DNA of 64,000 nucleotides from Chloroflexota bacterium. GTDB lineage: Bacteria > Chloroflexota > UBA11872 > VXOZ01. Position numbers and translations under genes: made by a program. The notes under the pieces are model-generated. The model ran no database searches and had not been told where the DNA came from. It saw nothing but the letters and a program-made list of their open reading frames with translations. The DNA lies in contig JAPOQA010000020.1 in NCBI GenBank assembly GCA_026710945.1, forward strand, positions 23,436 through 87,435, read 5' to 3'. The stretch's first letter is position 1, and each line of letters begins with the position of its first letter. Positions 8,808 through 16,855 of the stretch are shown here, in pieces.

Positions 8808-9817
8808 GCCTCTCGTCATCTGATGAAGCGACGACGAAGCCAGCTCGCCACACCTGGCGACCGACAGGCTCGTTGGTCTGTGCCACTGTTGCTCAGGAGC
8901 ATCTTCACGCGTTGCCGATGGCTGCAACGACGATTATTCGACGTACTAGTCGCGCCGCGGCTCAACGCGTGGCATGGGATAGTTGCCAATAAGGTTGACA
9001 ATCCGACATGGCAACTTCGGCTTCCCCTCCTGATTCCCCGAGCAGTGGTACGCGGCTGTTTCAGGCTGTACCGCCTCTGCAGTGTCAGCACTGATCGGGT
9101 CGTGGCGAAAACCATTGGTCCGCCGGTAGCGCACATTATAGGAGTCTTGGCAAGAGTCGGCTCTCGCCAGCCATTCCAACTCGTGGGTGGCCTACCCATC
9201 CCTCCCTGGTGAGCGTGCTCCTACTCCACATGAAGTGCCGTGCTGCCTCGTCGCGCCATCGGTCAGAATGTGAAGGCTCTCGGCGAAAGGGGCGATAGGT
9301 AGCCGCTGTTCGCTCCGGCGCAGAGCGGCTCGTCAGTCTCTTGCCGGCGGGACTCGCGCGCCGGGCCTTTTATTTGGCGAAAATTGCTCAAACGAAAGTA
9401 CTTGACCTGCAAGATACACTTGCAAAACCCGTAGAAAGTGGTAGAGTAGATGGAGTACGTGTGTAGGCCTGGTATGGCGTCGGTGCTATAAAGAGCGCGA
9501 AGAGGTTGAGTCTGCGGTCTCGCCTCTGCGCCTCGCCGAAGTGCGAATTTTCGTGGCAGGATTAGTTTCCGTTTACCTTTCCAGGCGCGTGATGGAGGAA
9601 AGGAGTGTTGATACCGCAGAAAGGAATTCTGGCGCATCGCTGAGAGTGTAGAATTGCCGCCTGAAGAAGTATGGCGGACGTTCTCTCTGTGGTGAAGCGA
9701 ACCGGCAACGCCGTGCAGGATGGGGGTGCAATGACTGCACCACGATGTTTTTTGTAATATGAGATTGAGTCTGCTGACCGGCGGCGTCAGGCGGCAGTCT
9801 GAGAAAAGGAACCGACT
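8808..9817. other. About 1 kb without a recognisable gene
   Basis: Open frames exist on both strands but none has a recognisable product, a ribosome site or plausible composition. At 9344-9364 a CCGGCG/CGCCGG hairpin followed by GCCTTTTATTT looks like a terminator although no gene ends nearby. At about 9410-9426 there is a TGCAAG/CTTGCA inverted repeat in an AT-richer patch. A long leader before the RRM gene or a small RNA is possible but not shown. Confidence 0.5.
9344..9372 (+). terminator. Hairpin plus T-rich tail without an obvious upstream gene
   Basis: Six G/C pairs (9344-9349 with 9359-9364), a nine-base loop, then CCTTTTATTT. The nearest plus-strand gene ends 540 bases upstream. Confidence 0.35.
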
Positions 9818-10105
9818 GTGAATATCTATGTAGGGAATCTTCCCTATACGACGACTGATGAAGAACTGCGGGAGCTGTTTGCCGAGTTTGGCGACGTAGC
9901 CTCGGCTTCCGTCATTATGGACCGTGACACCGGTCGCTCTCGAGGTTTTGGCTTTGTCGAGATGTCATCCCAGGCAGAAGCCGAAGCCGCGATTAGCGCC
10001 CTCAACCAGAAGGACATGGGCGGTCGTGCGCTAAACGTCAACCAGGCACGCCCCCGCGGCGAGCGACGGCCGCGCGAGTTCAATAGCCGACCGCGTTCCT
10101 GGTAA
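9818..10105 (+). CDS. Small RRM-domain RNA-binding protein
   Basis: 95 residues that are almost only one RNA recognition motif. RNP2 is IYVGNLP at residues 3-9 and RNP1 is RGFGFVEM near residues 43-50. The tail is Arg-rich (RPRGERRPREFNSRPRSW). Such single-RRM proteins occur in cyanobacteria, Chloroflexi and other bacteria, and in cyanobacteria many are cold-induced. The start is a GTG preceded by AAAAGGA (9804-9810). The gene has a long non-coding leader and is followed by two hairpins, so it is probably transcribed alone and controlled at RNA level; that last point is inference. Confidence 0.92.
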   Translation: MNIYVGNLPYTTTDEELRELFAEFGDVASASVIMDRDTGRSRGFGFVEMSSQAEAEAAISALNQKDMGGRALNVNQARPRGERRPREFNSRPRSW

Positions 10106-10118
10106 AACGCGACACATC

Positions 10119-10156
10119 TGCGAGTTAGCGATCCCTTAGAGGCTCGTTAACTCGCA
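10119..10156 (+). terminator. Stem-loop after the RRM gene
   Basis: TGCGAGTTA (10119-10127) pairs perfectly with TAACTCGCA (10148-10156) across a 20-base loop. No U-tract follows, so it may be an RNA-stability or regulatory hairpin instead of a terminator. Confidence 0.4.
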
Positions 10157-10185
10157 TCTCAATGTACCCTGTCAAGGGGAATCGA

Positions 10186-10215
10186 AAGGCTGTAGGTCTT
10201 ACGACCTGCAGCCTT
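10186..10215. terminator. 13-bp stem-loop between convergent genes
   Basis: AAGGCTGTAGGTC (10186-10198) pairs with GACCTGCAGCCTT (10203-10215), one G-U wobble, loop TTAC. It lies between convergent genes and could end transcription from either side, although the T-rich tail is weak. Confidence 0.45.
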
Positions 10216-10276
10216 GACGTATTAAGTCCGAAATCATCCGTTAGCGCTGAGGACTACGTCCGCTCCCTCGCAGGAA

Positions 10277-11569
10277 TCAGCCTTTTGGGTGCGCCGGCGC
10301 CGCCCGGCTGCAGCGGCCTAGCTGTTCAATTGCGCTGTGCCGAATTATCGGCTCGGATTCCGCTGTTAGGGATGAGAGCGCCGGCTCCATGCCGCCCTGG
10401 GCAAACGCGCCGGGCACCGGCACGTACCCAACCTCCCGGGAGGCACGGCTGAGTATGATCGTATGCGTGAATGGAGAAGCCTCCTGTATCGCGCCGACCG
10501 TCTCATGAAACATCTCGCCGGGCAGCGCAACCAGCGCAAGGGCATCGCCGAGCGTGACCACGCGTATTGGATAGGCAATCGATGGATTCTGGTGGAATTG
10601 TTCAAAGAGGTACCGGCGGTAGCGAGCGCGCGAGTTGCGTAATTCGGACCGCATTTCCTCCGGCTCTTCCGCCACCAGCCGCGCAGGCACAGGCACTTCT
10701 CGGCTGTGGATACTCAGCACCGGCGACTCTGTGGGCGTAATCTGCTCGAAGACGTAGAGTGCCTGGGCGCCGAGCGCATGGCCGATGCGGCGGGCAGAAT
10801 GGGCCCCATCCGCCTCAATCGGTATTTGTTCGCCGATACTGCCTTGCGTAAAGACGACGGGAATGCCCGCCACCTTGCGAAAGACCGCCGCCACGTGCTG
10901 GGGATAGTCTGCCGTAATGTGCCCATACCGGTCGTCAGAACAAAGCGCGTGGCAGCCAAAGTTCACGAGCGCCCCGAGTTGCTTTCCAGTCACCGTATCA
11001 AAGCGCACAACCCGCACCGTATCGTCGATGCCTTGTTCGAGCCAGTCCGAGTCTGTTGGGATTGACGACTTCAACCCCACCATTTCCACGGCGCCGTCAG
11101 GCTTGATCCAACGGCGATTGCGGGTGAGCTCCGGCGCATGCCCGACCCCTCCGCTGACATGTACGGGAGTAAGGCTTTGGAGCGCATCACGAATTCCTGC
11201 GGCAATGCGTTTAGCACACTCCGCTTCAAAGTCGTTGATGATGAGGTCCTGCGCAAAGACGATGATGTACGCGCCGTAATGCGAGATTGGCGACATGCCC
11301 ACGTGCGACGGGGAGAACAACAGCGACCCGCTGCCAATTCCCGTACCCGCCAGGTGGGAGCATACTTGCTCCTCGAATCCGCCGCCCAGCTCAAATACGT
11401 CAATCCCGCCCAGCACCGCCGTCCGGGTACCTTGCCGCAGCACGCAGAGGCGCGCCATGAGCGGATCGTGCACGGTAAAACTGCGCCGCCTCCACCTACC
11501 GTTTTGCATCGTCTCGACGGCGGGGGTTATGTCTACTTCGGCGAACGCGGTCAGCAGTGGCTCTGACAA
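10277..11569 (-). CDS. Neutral/alkaline ceramidase-like protein
   Basis: 430 residues resembling the N-terminal domain of neutral/alkaline non-lysosomal ceramidases. Visible blocks are AFAEVDITPAV at the start, LLFSPSHVGMSP near residue 83 (the position of the family's THTH-type metal site, here degenerate), and NFGCHALCSDD followed by HITADYP. Standalone proteins of this type are common in Planctomycetes and Chloroflexi, and their substrates are mostly unknown. The altered histidine motif makes true ceramidase activity doubtful. It is on the minus strand, convergent with the RRM gene. Confidence 0.65.
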   Translation of the reverse strand: MSEPLLTAFAEVDITPAVETMQNGRWRRRSFTVHDPLMARLCVLRQGTRTAVLGGIDVFELGGGFEEQVCSHLAGTGIGSGSLLFSPSHVGMSPISHYGAYIIVFAQDLIINDFEAECAKRIAAGIRDALQSLTPVHVSGGVGHAPELTRNRRWIKPDGAVEMVGLKSSIPTDSDWLEQGIDDTVRVVRFDTVTGKQLGALVNFGCHALCSDDRYGHITADYPQHVAAVFRKVAGIPVVFTQGSIGEQIPIEADGAHSARRIGHALGAQALYVFEQITPTESPVLSIHSREVPVPARLVAEEPEEMRSELRNSRARYRRYLFEQFHQNPSIAYPIRVVTLGDALALVALPGEMFHETVGAIQEASPFTHTIILSRASREVGYVPVPGAFAQGGMEPALSSLTAESEPIIRHSAIEQLGRCSRAAPAHPKG

Positions 11570-11930
11570 ACTCGTGCTCCTCGAGCTCGGCGGGCAATTG
11601 TCAGGCGGGAAGGATGTGCGAAACAGGGCACACTCTCAACGATGGAGAGTCTCTGCAACGGCGTGAGCCACCCTTAAGGCATCTCCATGCGCAACGCGCT
11701 GACAGCTTCTCATGCGAGGCTTGGATCAAGCCTACCACGCGACAACTGTTCCTTCAATTGCACCCGGTAGGGCGCCGGGAACCTTGATTCGCCCCTAGTC
11801 AGAGAGGGAGTTGCTTCACCGCGTCCGAACTGGAATCTGCCCGACGAGACCCGAACCGCAAGGTGGCGTTCTGACCCTGACACGAGTACGCTAAGGAAGA
11901 TACTGACACAACAGGACTGGGGGTGTTGCG
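11570..11930. other. Intergenic region, divergent promoters expected
   Basis: No gene or repeat recognised. The flanking genes diverge, so the promoters of the ceramidase-like and methyltransferase-like genes should lie here. I could not pick out convincing -35/-10 pairs. Confidence 0.5.
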
Positions 11931-12866
11931 TTGCCACAAGACTTTCTTGACCGCTTGCGGCGAGGACCGGTGCTTGGCGATGGCGGGTACTTCTTGGAGC
12001 TTGAACGCCGCTGCCTCGGCAGTTACCGGGGAGGCGTGCCGCTGGCCGTGCTCGACCACCCCGACGGCGTCTTGGAACTTCATCGCGAATTCGCCCGAGC
12101 AGGCGCGGAAGTCCTGCAGGCCGTGACGTGGGGCGTGGGCAGGATAGACCGCGAAGAGGAGCTGCACCGCACGGCCGTGGCGCTAGCGCGTGAAGCCGCC
12201 GGACCGGACCGCTACGTGGCCGGCACCCTGAGTCCCTATTTCGGCAAGCGCCGCCCGCAACTCAGCGCTGCCGACCGTCAGGAGGTTGCCGCTTTCTTCG
12301 ATCGGCGCATCGGGCAACAGGTGTCGGCCGGTGTCGATCTCTTCATCGTTGAGACCTTCCACACGGTAGCAGAGGCAAGCGTTGTCATCCCTTTCATCAA
12401 GCAGGCCGGCATCCCCGCCGTCGTTACGCTCACGTATCAGGAGGACGACGTAACCCGCGACGGCCTTTCACCGGCGGAGGGAGCGCGACAACTCGTCGCT
12501 AACGGCGCCGACGTGGTGGGCATCAACTGTCACCGGCCGCCTCAGACCCTGCTCCCTCTGGCGCGCGAAGTGCGCCAAGCGGTGGATGTGCCCGTCTGCG
12601 TGCAGCCCACGGCCTATGAGTTGGAATCGGGCGCGGTGTATAACCGCGAGATCATTGTGCCCGGCCTCTGGACAACCGTGGAACCACGCATTCTTTCGCG
12701 GTTCGTCGCGGCAGAATACGCTAAGGAAGCGGCGGGGATCGGCATCGAATTTATCGGCGGCTGCTGCGGCATGCTCCCCTACCACATCCGCGCCATGGCC
12801 GACGCGCTGGGCAAACCCAGCACGCTCCCCGATAGACCACGCGAGTATAGCGTCGGCAACGTGTGA
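11931..12866 (+). CDS. Homocysteine S-methyltransferase family protein
   Basis: 311 residues from a TTG start after GGGGGTG. The zinc-binding thiols of this Pfam family are visible: GINCHRPP (about residue 199) and GGCCGM near residue 283. Members move a methyl group to homocysteine from donors such as S-methylmethionine or betaine; the variable N-terminal GDGGYFLELERR replaces the usual GDGAMGT-like motif, so the donor is uncertain. The TGA stop overlaps an ATG, and dgkA begins about 70 bases downstream, so the two may share a transcript. Confidence 0.85.
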   Translation: MPQDFLDRLRRGPVLGDGGYFLELERRCLGSYRGGVPLAVLDHPDGVLELHREFARAGAEVLQAVTWGVGRIDREEELHRTAVALAREAAGPDRYVAGTLSPYFGKRRPQLSAADRQEVAAFFDRRIGQQVSAGVDLFIVETFHTVAEASVVIPFIKQAGIPAVVTLTYQEDDVTRDGLSPAEGARQLVANGADVVGINCHRPPQTLLPLAREVRQAVDVPVCVQPTAYELESGAVYNREIIVPGLWTTVEPRILSRFVAAEYAKEAAGIGIEFIGGCCGMLPYHIRAMADALGKPSTLPDRPREYSVGNV

Positions 12867-12933
12867 TGAGCGAGCGAGAGCAGGCCACCTGCGGGACGGA
12901 CGCACGCCCCAGAGGCTGGAGGCACAAATCGAG

Positions 12934-13293
12934 GTGAGGCTGAGCGAATTCGACATCCTCCGGCTGCTGCGGGCGACGAAGCACGCCTTGAGAGGGTTCG
13001 GTGATGCCTTTCGCAGCCAGGTTTCCATCCGGCAGGAAGTAATCATAATCCTGGTCGGGACTCCGCTCGCTCTCTGGCTGGGTGAAAACGGCGTCGAGCG
13101 CGCGCTGCTAATTGGCGCGCTGCTCCTCATTCTCCTAACTGAACTACTGAACGCGGCGATCGAGACGACGATCGATCGCATCGGCCCCGAGCACCACGAA
13201 CTCTCCCGCAAAGCCAAGGACATGGCCGCAACCGCGGTGCTGGTTTCGCTCATCATGGCGGCCATAGTCTGGTTGCTCATTCTACTCGATTGA
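12934..13293 (+). CDS. dgkA: Diacylglycerol (or undecaprenol) kinase, DgkA family
   Basis: 119 residues from a GTG at 12934, preceded by GGAGG at 12918-12922; the frame is open further upstream, but this start gives the normal DgkA length (about 120). The catalytic motif is TELLNAAIETTIDR, matching the conserved E-LLN-AIE-DR signature of the trimeric inner-membrane kinase. Three transmembrane helices are visible (about residues 28-45, 48-64 and 92-118). It phosphorylates diacylglycerol during lipid turnover or, in Gram-positive relatives, undecaprenol. Confidence 0.92.
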   Translation: MRLSEFDILRLLRATKHALRGFGDAFRSQVSIRQEVIIILVGTPLALWLGENGVERALLIGALLLILLTELLNAAIETTIDRIGPEHHELSRKAKDMAATAVLVSLIMAAIVWLLILLD

Positions 13294-13336
13294 GCGCAGC
13301 AACGGCTTGCGTCGCATCCTGGTAGCCGGAATAAGT

Positions 13337-14386
13337 CTAGTAGTCGAGCACGACCGCCAGTGCCTCGTCGGGATGGTCGATGAGGAGGTCGACAGCCTTT
13401 GGCGCGTCAGCGAAGGAAAAGCGGTGGGTGAGCAGCGGGCCGACGTTTATCTGGCCGGAAGCCTGCATCCCCAGCAACGCATAGAGGTTGCGCTCCTGGT
13501 CCCACTGCACAAAACGGTTCGGATAGTCCGTGCGGGCATGTAGGTAGTCCTGGTCGCGGCTGCCGGGGCCGCGGCCAAACACCCAGCGGATGTCGACTTC
13601 CTTGGTGTGAGGGTTAGCATCGGGGTGACCGACGGTGAAGTCCGGCACGAGACCGCCAATCATCATCACCCGACCGCTGGGCCGCACCAAGCGTACGCCC
13701 AAGCGACCCGGCTCGGGACCGCCACCGGCTGCCACAAACGACGCGTCCACGCCCAGACCGCACGTGAAGTCCGCTATCGCAGCAGCGACTGTATCCGCGT
13801 CGCCCTGTAATGCCAGGTCTACGCCCAGCTCCCGCGCCTTCTCCAAGCGGAAGGGAATAAGGTCGATGCCGATGGCCTGGCCGCCCATCATCCGCACCAT
13901 CTGTACGATCATCTGGCCCACCAGTCCCAGACCGATCACCGCCGCCGTTTCGCCCGGCAGGAATTGCGCGCGGCGCAGCGCGTGCAGTGCCGTGAGACCG
14001 ATGTTCGCCGTCGCGGCTTCCGCCGTATCCAAGTTGTCGGGAATCTTGGCGAAGTTGTGCCTAATCACAAACGCCCGCTCGGCATGCGGCGCAAAACCGC
14101 CTCCCACGGCCACCACGCGGTCGCCCGGCGCAACATGCGACTCTAAGTCGGGTGAAACTGCCACGACCTTGCCCGCCGACTGGTAGCTCATGGGACGTTC
14201 GTGCACCTCGCCGGGTACGCTGCCTGCTTGCGTGGCCTGGCGCGCTTTGCCCACACCGCCGACCTCTGAGCCCGTGCCGAGCACCGATACGGTCGTCTCC
14301 ATGAGCACGCCGGTCTCTCCAAGCTCCGGCTCCGGCACTTCTTTCAGGTAAGTCTCACCTCGATTGTTTGCGTACAACGCGCGCAT
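13337..14386 (-). CDS. Medium-chain (MDR/zinc-type) alcohol dehydrogenase-like protein
   Basis: 349 residues with a GroES-like N-terminal domain and a Rossmann domain, GLGLVGQMIVQM at about residues 151-162, then an acidic IGIDLIP strand end that suggests NAD preference. The start has AAGGAGAT nine bases upstream. The segment that normally carries the catalytic zinc cysteine reads VLGTGSEVGG, with no cysteine, so this may be a zinc-independent MDR enzyme. Relatives are annotated as threonine, sorbitol or bchC-type dehydrogenases; the substrate here is unknown. Confidence 0.8.
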   Translation of the reverse strand: MRALYANNRGETYLKEVPEPELGETGVLMETTVSVLGTGSEVGGVGKARQATQAGSVPGEVHERPMSYQSAGKVVAVSPDLESHVAPGDRVVAVGGGFAPHAERAFVIRHNFAKIPDNLDTAEAATANIGLTALHALRRAQFLPGETAAVIGLGLVGQMIVQMVRMMGGQAIGIDLIPFRLEKARELGVDLALQGDADTVAAAIADFTCGLGVDASFVAAGGGPEPGRLGVRLVRPSGRVMMIGGLVPDFTVGHPDANPHTKEVDIRWVFGRGPGSRDQDYLHARTDYPNRFVQWDQERNLYALLGMQASGQINVGPLLTHRFSFADAPKAVDLLIDHPDEALAVVLDY

Positions 14387-14460
14387 GTGATCTCCTTATC
14401 GATTCGCTGCTCGTACTTGCAGTTGTCTTGGATTTGGATTGATTCGCACCCACGTCGGAA

Positions 14461-14854
14461 TTGTAAGTGTCAGGTATTTCGTTGACAGAATCTCCTATTC
14501 ACTAGACAGTATCAACCTTACCTGTCGTTCCTGAATGTGTTGAGTATTTCGTTGACAGAATCCTTCCCCCACTTGACAGAATTGACAATTCATGTTATTC
14601 CTGTAAGTGTTGAGCAATTCGTTGACAGAAACCGCTTTCCATTCTGAGGAGTTGACGGTGCATGTCATTCCGAGCGGAGCGAGGAATCTAGGGTCCCTGC
14701 TCAACGCACTTTAACGGCTTCAGCACACTAGATTCCTCTCTTCGCTGCGCTTCGTTCGGAATGACATATGTACTAGTCATGTCTAACTCTGCGAAAGGAT
14801 GCTTTTGTTTTCAAATCTGTCAAAGAATTACCTGACATTTACAGGAATGACATG
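14461..14854. repeat. Degenerate 70-bp tandem repeats, an internal palindrome and an inverted copy
   Basis: The core GTTGACAGAA recurs at 14481, 14551 and 14621, exactly 70 bp apart, with flanks of similar sequence. The complement of 14811-14854 matches the end of the array (CATGTCATTCCTGTAA core). Between them lie two inverted arms around GGAGCGAGGAATCTAG (about 14663-14690 and 14726-14765). This looks like a MITE or a decayed insertion element. Confidence 0.6.
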
Positions 14855-14966
14855 GGATCAAGACTCCCGGGCGAGGCCAGAATGGCAACCTGCCTACATA
14901 ATCATGGCAATGACTTCGTGCAACCCCTGTCGTTGCATGCCGTCTCCTGACCGCCTACTGCGCTTG

Positions 14967-16538
14967 CTACGAAGTCGCCGGCCACCGCCATGCGGCTTGA
15001 CGGCGCACAACGGCATCCCATGCTGCCGTGAATTCGGCCCGCCGCTCCGGGGACACGTAGGAATAGCTCGGCGTGGGCATGCCGGGGATCTGGACCAGCG
15101 GCGGTTCTTCCGCTTCCCATTCGTCCAGCCGAGTCGCCAGCGCCTGTAGCACTGACTTGTGCGCCGGATCGTCAGCCAAATTGTGCATCTCCAACGGGTC
15201 ATTTGCCATGTCAAAGAGTTCCCACCGCGTGCAGAAGTCTGCACCGTAATCGATCAGCTTGTATTCAGGCGTGCGCAGCATGCGCTGGGTACCCAGCATG
15301 TACGCTTCCTGCCGCGTGTACGGCACACCAAGCATCCAGGAGAAGGCTTCATCCGGCCAACCGGCGCTATTGCCGGCGCACAACGGCGCGAGACTCTTGC
15401 CCTGTACGCCCTGCGGGACCGGCAAGCCGCAGAGATCGAGCACCGTCGGCACAATGTCCACGTGACCCGTTACCTCATCCACCACACGGCCCGGAGTCAG
15501 TGACGGGAACACCGACTCAGGCGCCTGCACAATCAAAGGTACGTGGGTGGCGCCTTCGTACATCACCTGCTTATACATGCGGCCGTGGTCGCCCATCATG
15601 TCGCCGTGATCGGAGAGGAAGAGGATGATCGTATTGTCCTTCAGGCCGCGCCTCTCGAGTTCTGCTAAGACGATGCCGATGTCGTGGTCGACGTGTGTGG
15701 TGGCCGCGTAGTAGATTGCCGTTATCTCGCGCAGCATCGCCGGATCGTCGATCAGGTGAGCGACTTCTTGCGTGCCGCGGGCATTCCGGCGCAGTCCGCT
15801 GATCTCGGGTGGGATGTCAGGCAACGCAATGGAATCCCGAGCATACATCGAGTAATACGGTTCCGGCTCGACGAAAGGTGAGTGGGGATCGTGATAGCTG
15901 GAGAAGAGGAACCACGGCTTGCCGGACTGCTCCAGCAGGTCGAGAGCCTCGAGAGTCTGTCTGGTAATCCAGCTCGTATCATTATCTTCCGGCGGATCGG
16001 CGAACAACCCCACGCCACCGCCATGGGGATCGCCCGGCCACCGGCAGGTGCCTTCTGCAATCCTGTCGCGCTTCCACGCGCCGTGCTTGTCTTTCATATA
16101 AGCCTCGTAGCCCCGTTCCGGCGTAGGCCCTTCGGCGCGAAACGTGCGGAAGTCATCAAAGCCAAACGAGTCTTCCTTGGGATCGAAGTGCAGCTTGCCG
16201 GCGATGGCCGTCGCATAGCCGTAGTGCTGCATGATGGAAGGCAGAAAGACCTCACCGTCCCGCGTGGGCAGACCGTTCCAATTGCCCTCGTGGACGGGGA
16301 CATGGCGGCCGTTGAAAACAGAATATCGCGCCGGTGTGCAGATCGGCGCCGCGCTGTAAAAGTTCGCGAAGCGCACGCCCCGTTCAGCCAATGCATCGAG
16401 CACCGGCGTCCGGCAGACGGGATGCCCCGCGCAACTAAGCAGGTCCCACCGCATCTGGTCTGTCATGAGTATGAGCACGTTCGGCGGCTGCTCGCCTCCG
16501 CCATGCTCGCCTTGCCCGTTGCCGGTTTGCTCATTCAC
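14967..16538 (-). CDS. Arylsulfatase-family sulfatase (copy 1)
   Basis: 523 residues, type I sulfatase. The formylglycine signature C-x-P-x-R is CTPAR at residues 67-71, and the metal-site aspartate lies in MTDQMRWD (residues 26-32). LSDHGDMMGDHG near residue 310 is the second metal motif. Activity requires a formylglycine-generating or anaerobic maturase, absent from this window. No clear signal peptide, so cytoplasmic action is possible. The start has AAGGAGT upstream. The neighbour 16856-18415 is a close paralog on the same strand. Substrate unknown, probably a sulfated sugar or polysaccharide fragment. Confidence 0.93.
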   Translation of the reverse strand: MNEQTGNGQGEHGGGEQPPNVLILMTDQMRWDLLSCAGHPVCRTPVLDALAERGVRFANFYSAAPICTPARYSVFNGRHVPVHEGNWNGLPTRDGEVFLPSIMQHYGYATAIAGKLHFDPKEDSFGFDDFRTFRAEGPTPERGYEAYMKDKHGAWKRDRIAEGTCRWPGDPHGGGVGLFADPPEDNDTSWITRQTLEALDLLEQSGKPWFLFSSYHDPHSPFVEPEPYYSMYARDSIALPDIPPEISGLRRNARGTQEVAHLIDDPAMLREITAIYYAATTHVDHDIGIVLAELERRGLKDNTIILFLSDHGDMMGDHGRMYKQVMYEGATHVPLIVQAPESVFPSLTPGRVVDEVTGHVDIVPTVLDLCGLPVPQGVQGKSLAPLCAGNSAGWPDEAFSWMLGVPYTRQEAYMLGTQRMLRTPEYKLIDYGADFCTRWELFDMANDPLEMHNLADDPAHKSVLQALATRLDEWEAEEPPLVQIPGMPTPSYSYVSPERRAEFTAAWDAVVRRQAAWRWPATS

Positions 16539-16855
16539 ATTGAGACTCCTTAGAGCTTGTATGTGATCTACTCAGGAGAGTGCTTGCAAAGTCCAAGCAG
16601 AATCGTTGGCGCCGATCCTGCCTGTCCTGAGCCTGCTGCCGTTCGTGCTGAGCCTGTCGAAGTATGTACGGCAGCGCGCTCGTATACTGCCGTTCCCGCA
16701 ATGCCGCAATATACACTCTTCGACAAAGCCTGTGCTGAGCCTGTCGAAGTACTCAGAGCCTGCCCCGTACTGGTTTCGGGGTCGAACGTTGTTCGAGCAG
16801 ACACCACCATTGTAGATAGGCTCTTAGCGGATTGCATGCCTACCTAATTGCTGCA
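16539..16855. repeat. Spacer between sulfatases filled with CTGAGCCTGTCGAAGTA-type elements
   Basis: At least three copies of the interspersed palindrome family lie at about 16623-16760. No gene is seen. Confidence 0.7.

Noticed and set aside
8823..9212. 129-residue frame after the redoxin gene
   Set aside because: Arg/Leu-rich translation of non-coding sequence with no ribosome site or recognisable domain.
12586..12933. Upstream extension of the dgkA frame
   Set aside because: It overlaps the methyltransferase-like gene in another frame and reads as a shadow; the GTG at 12934 with GGAGG gives the normal length.
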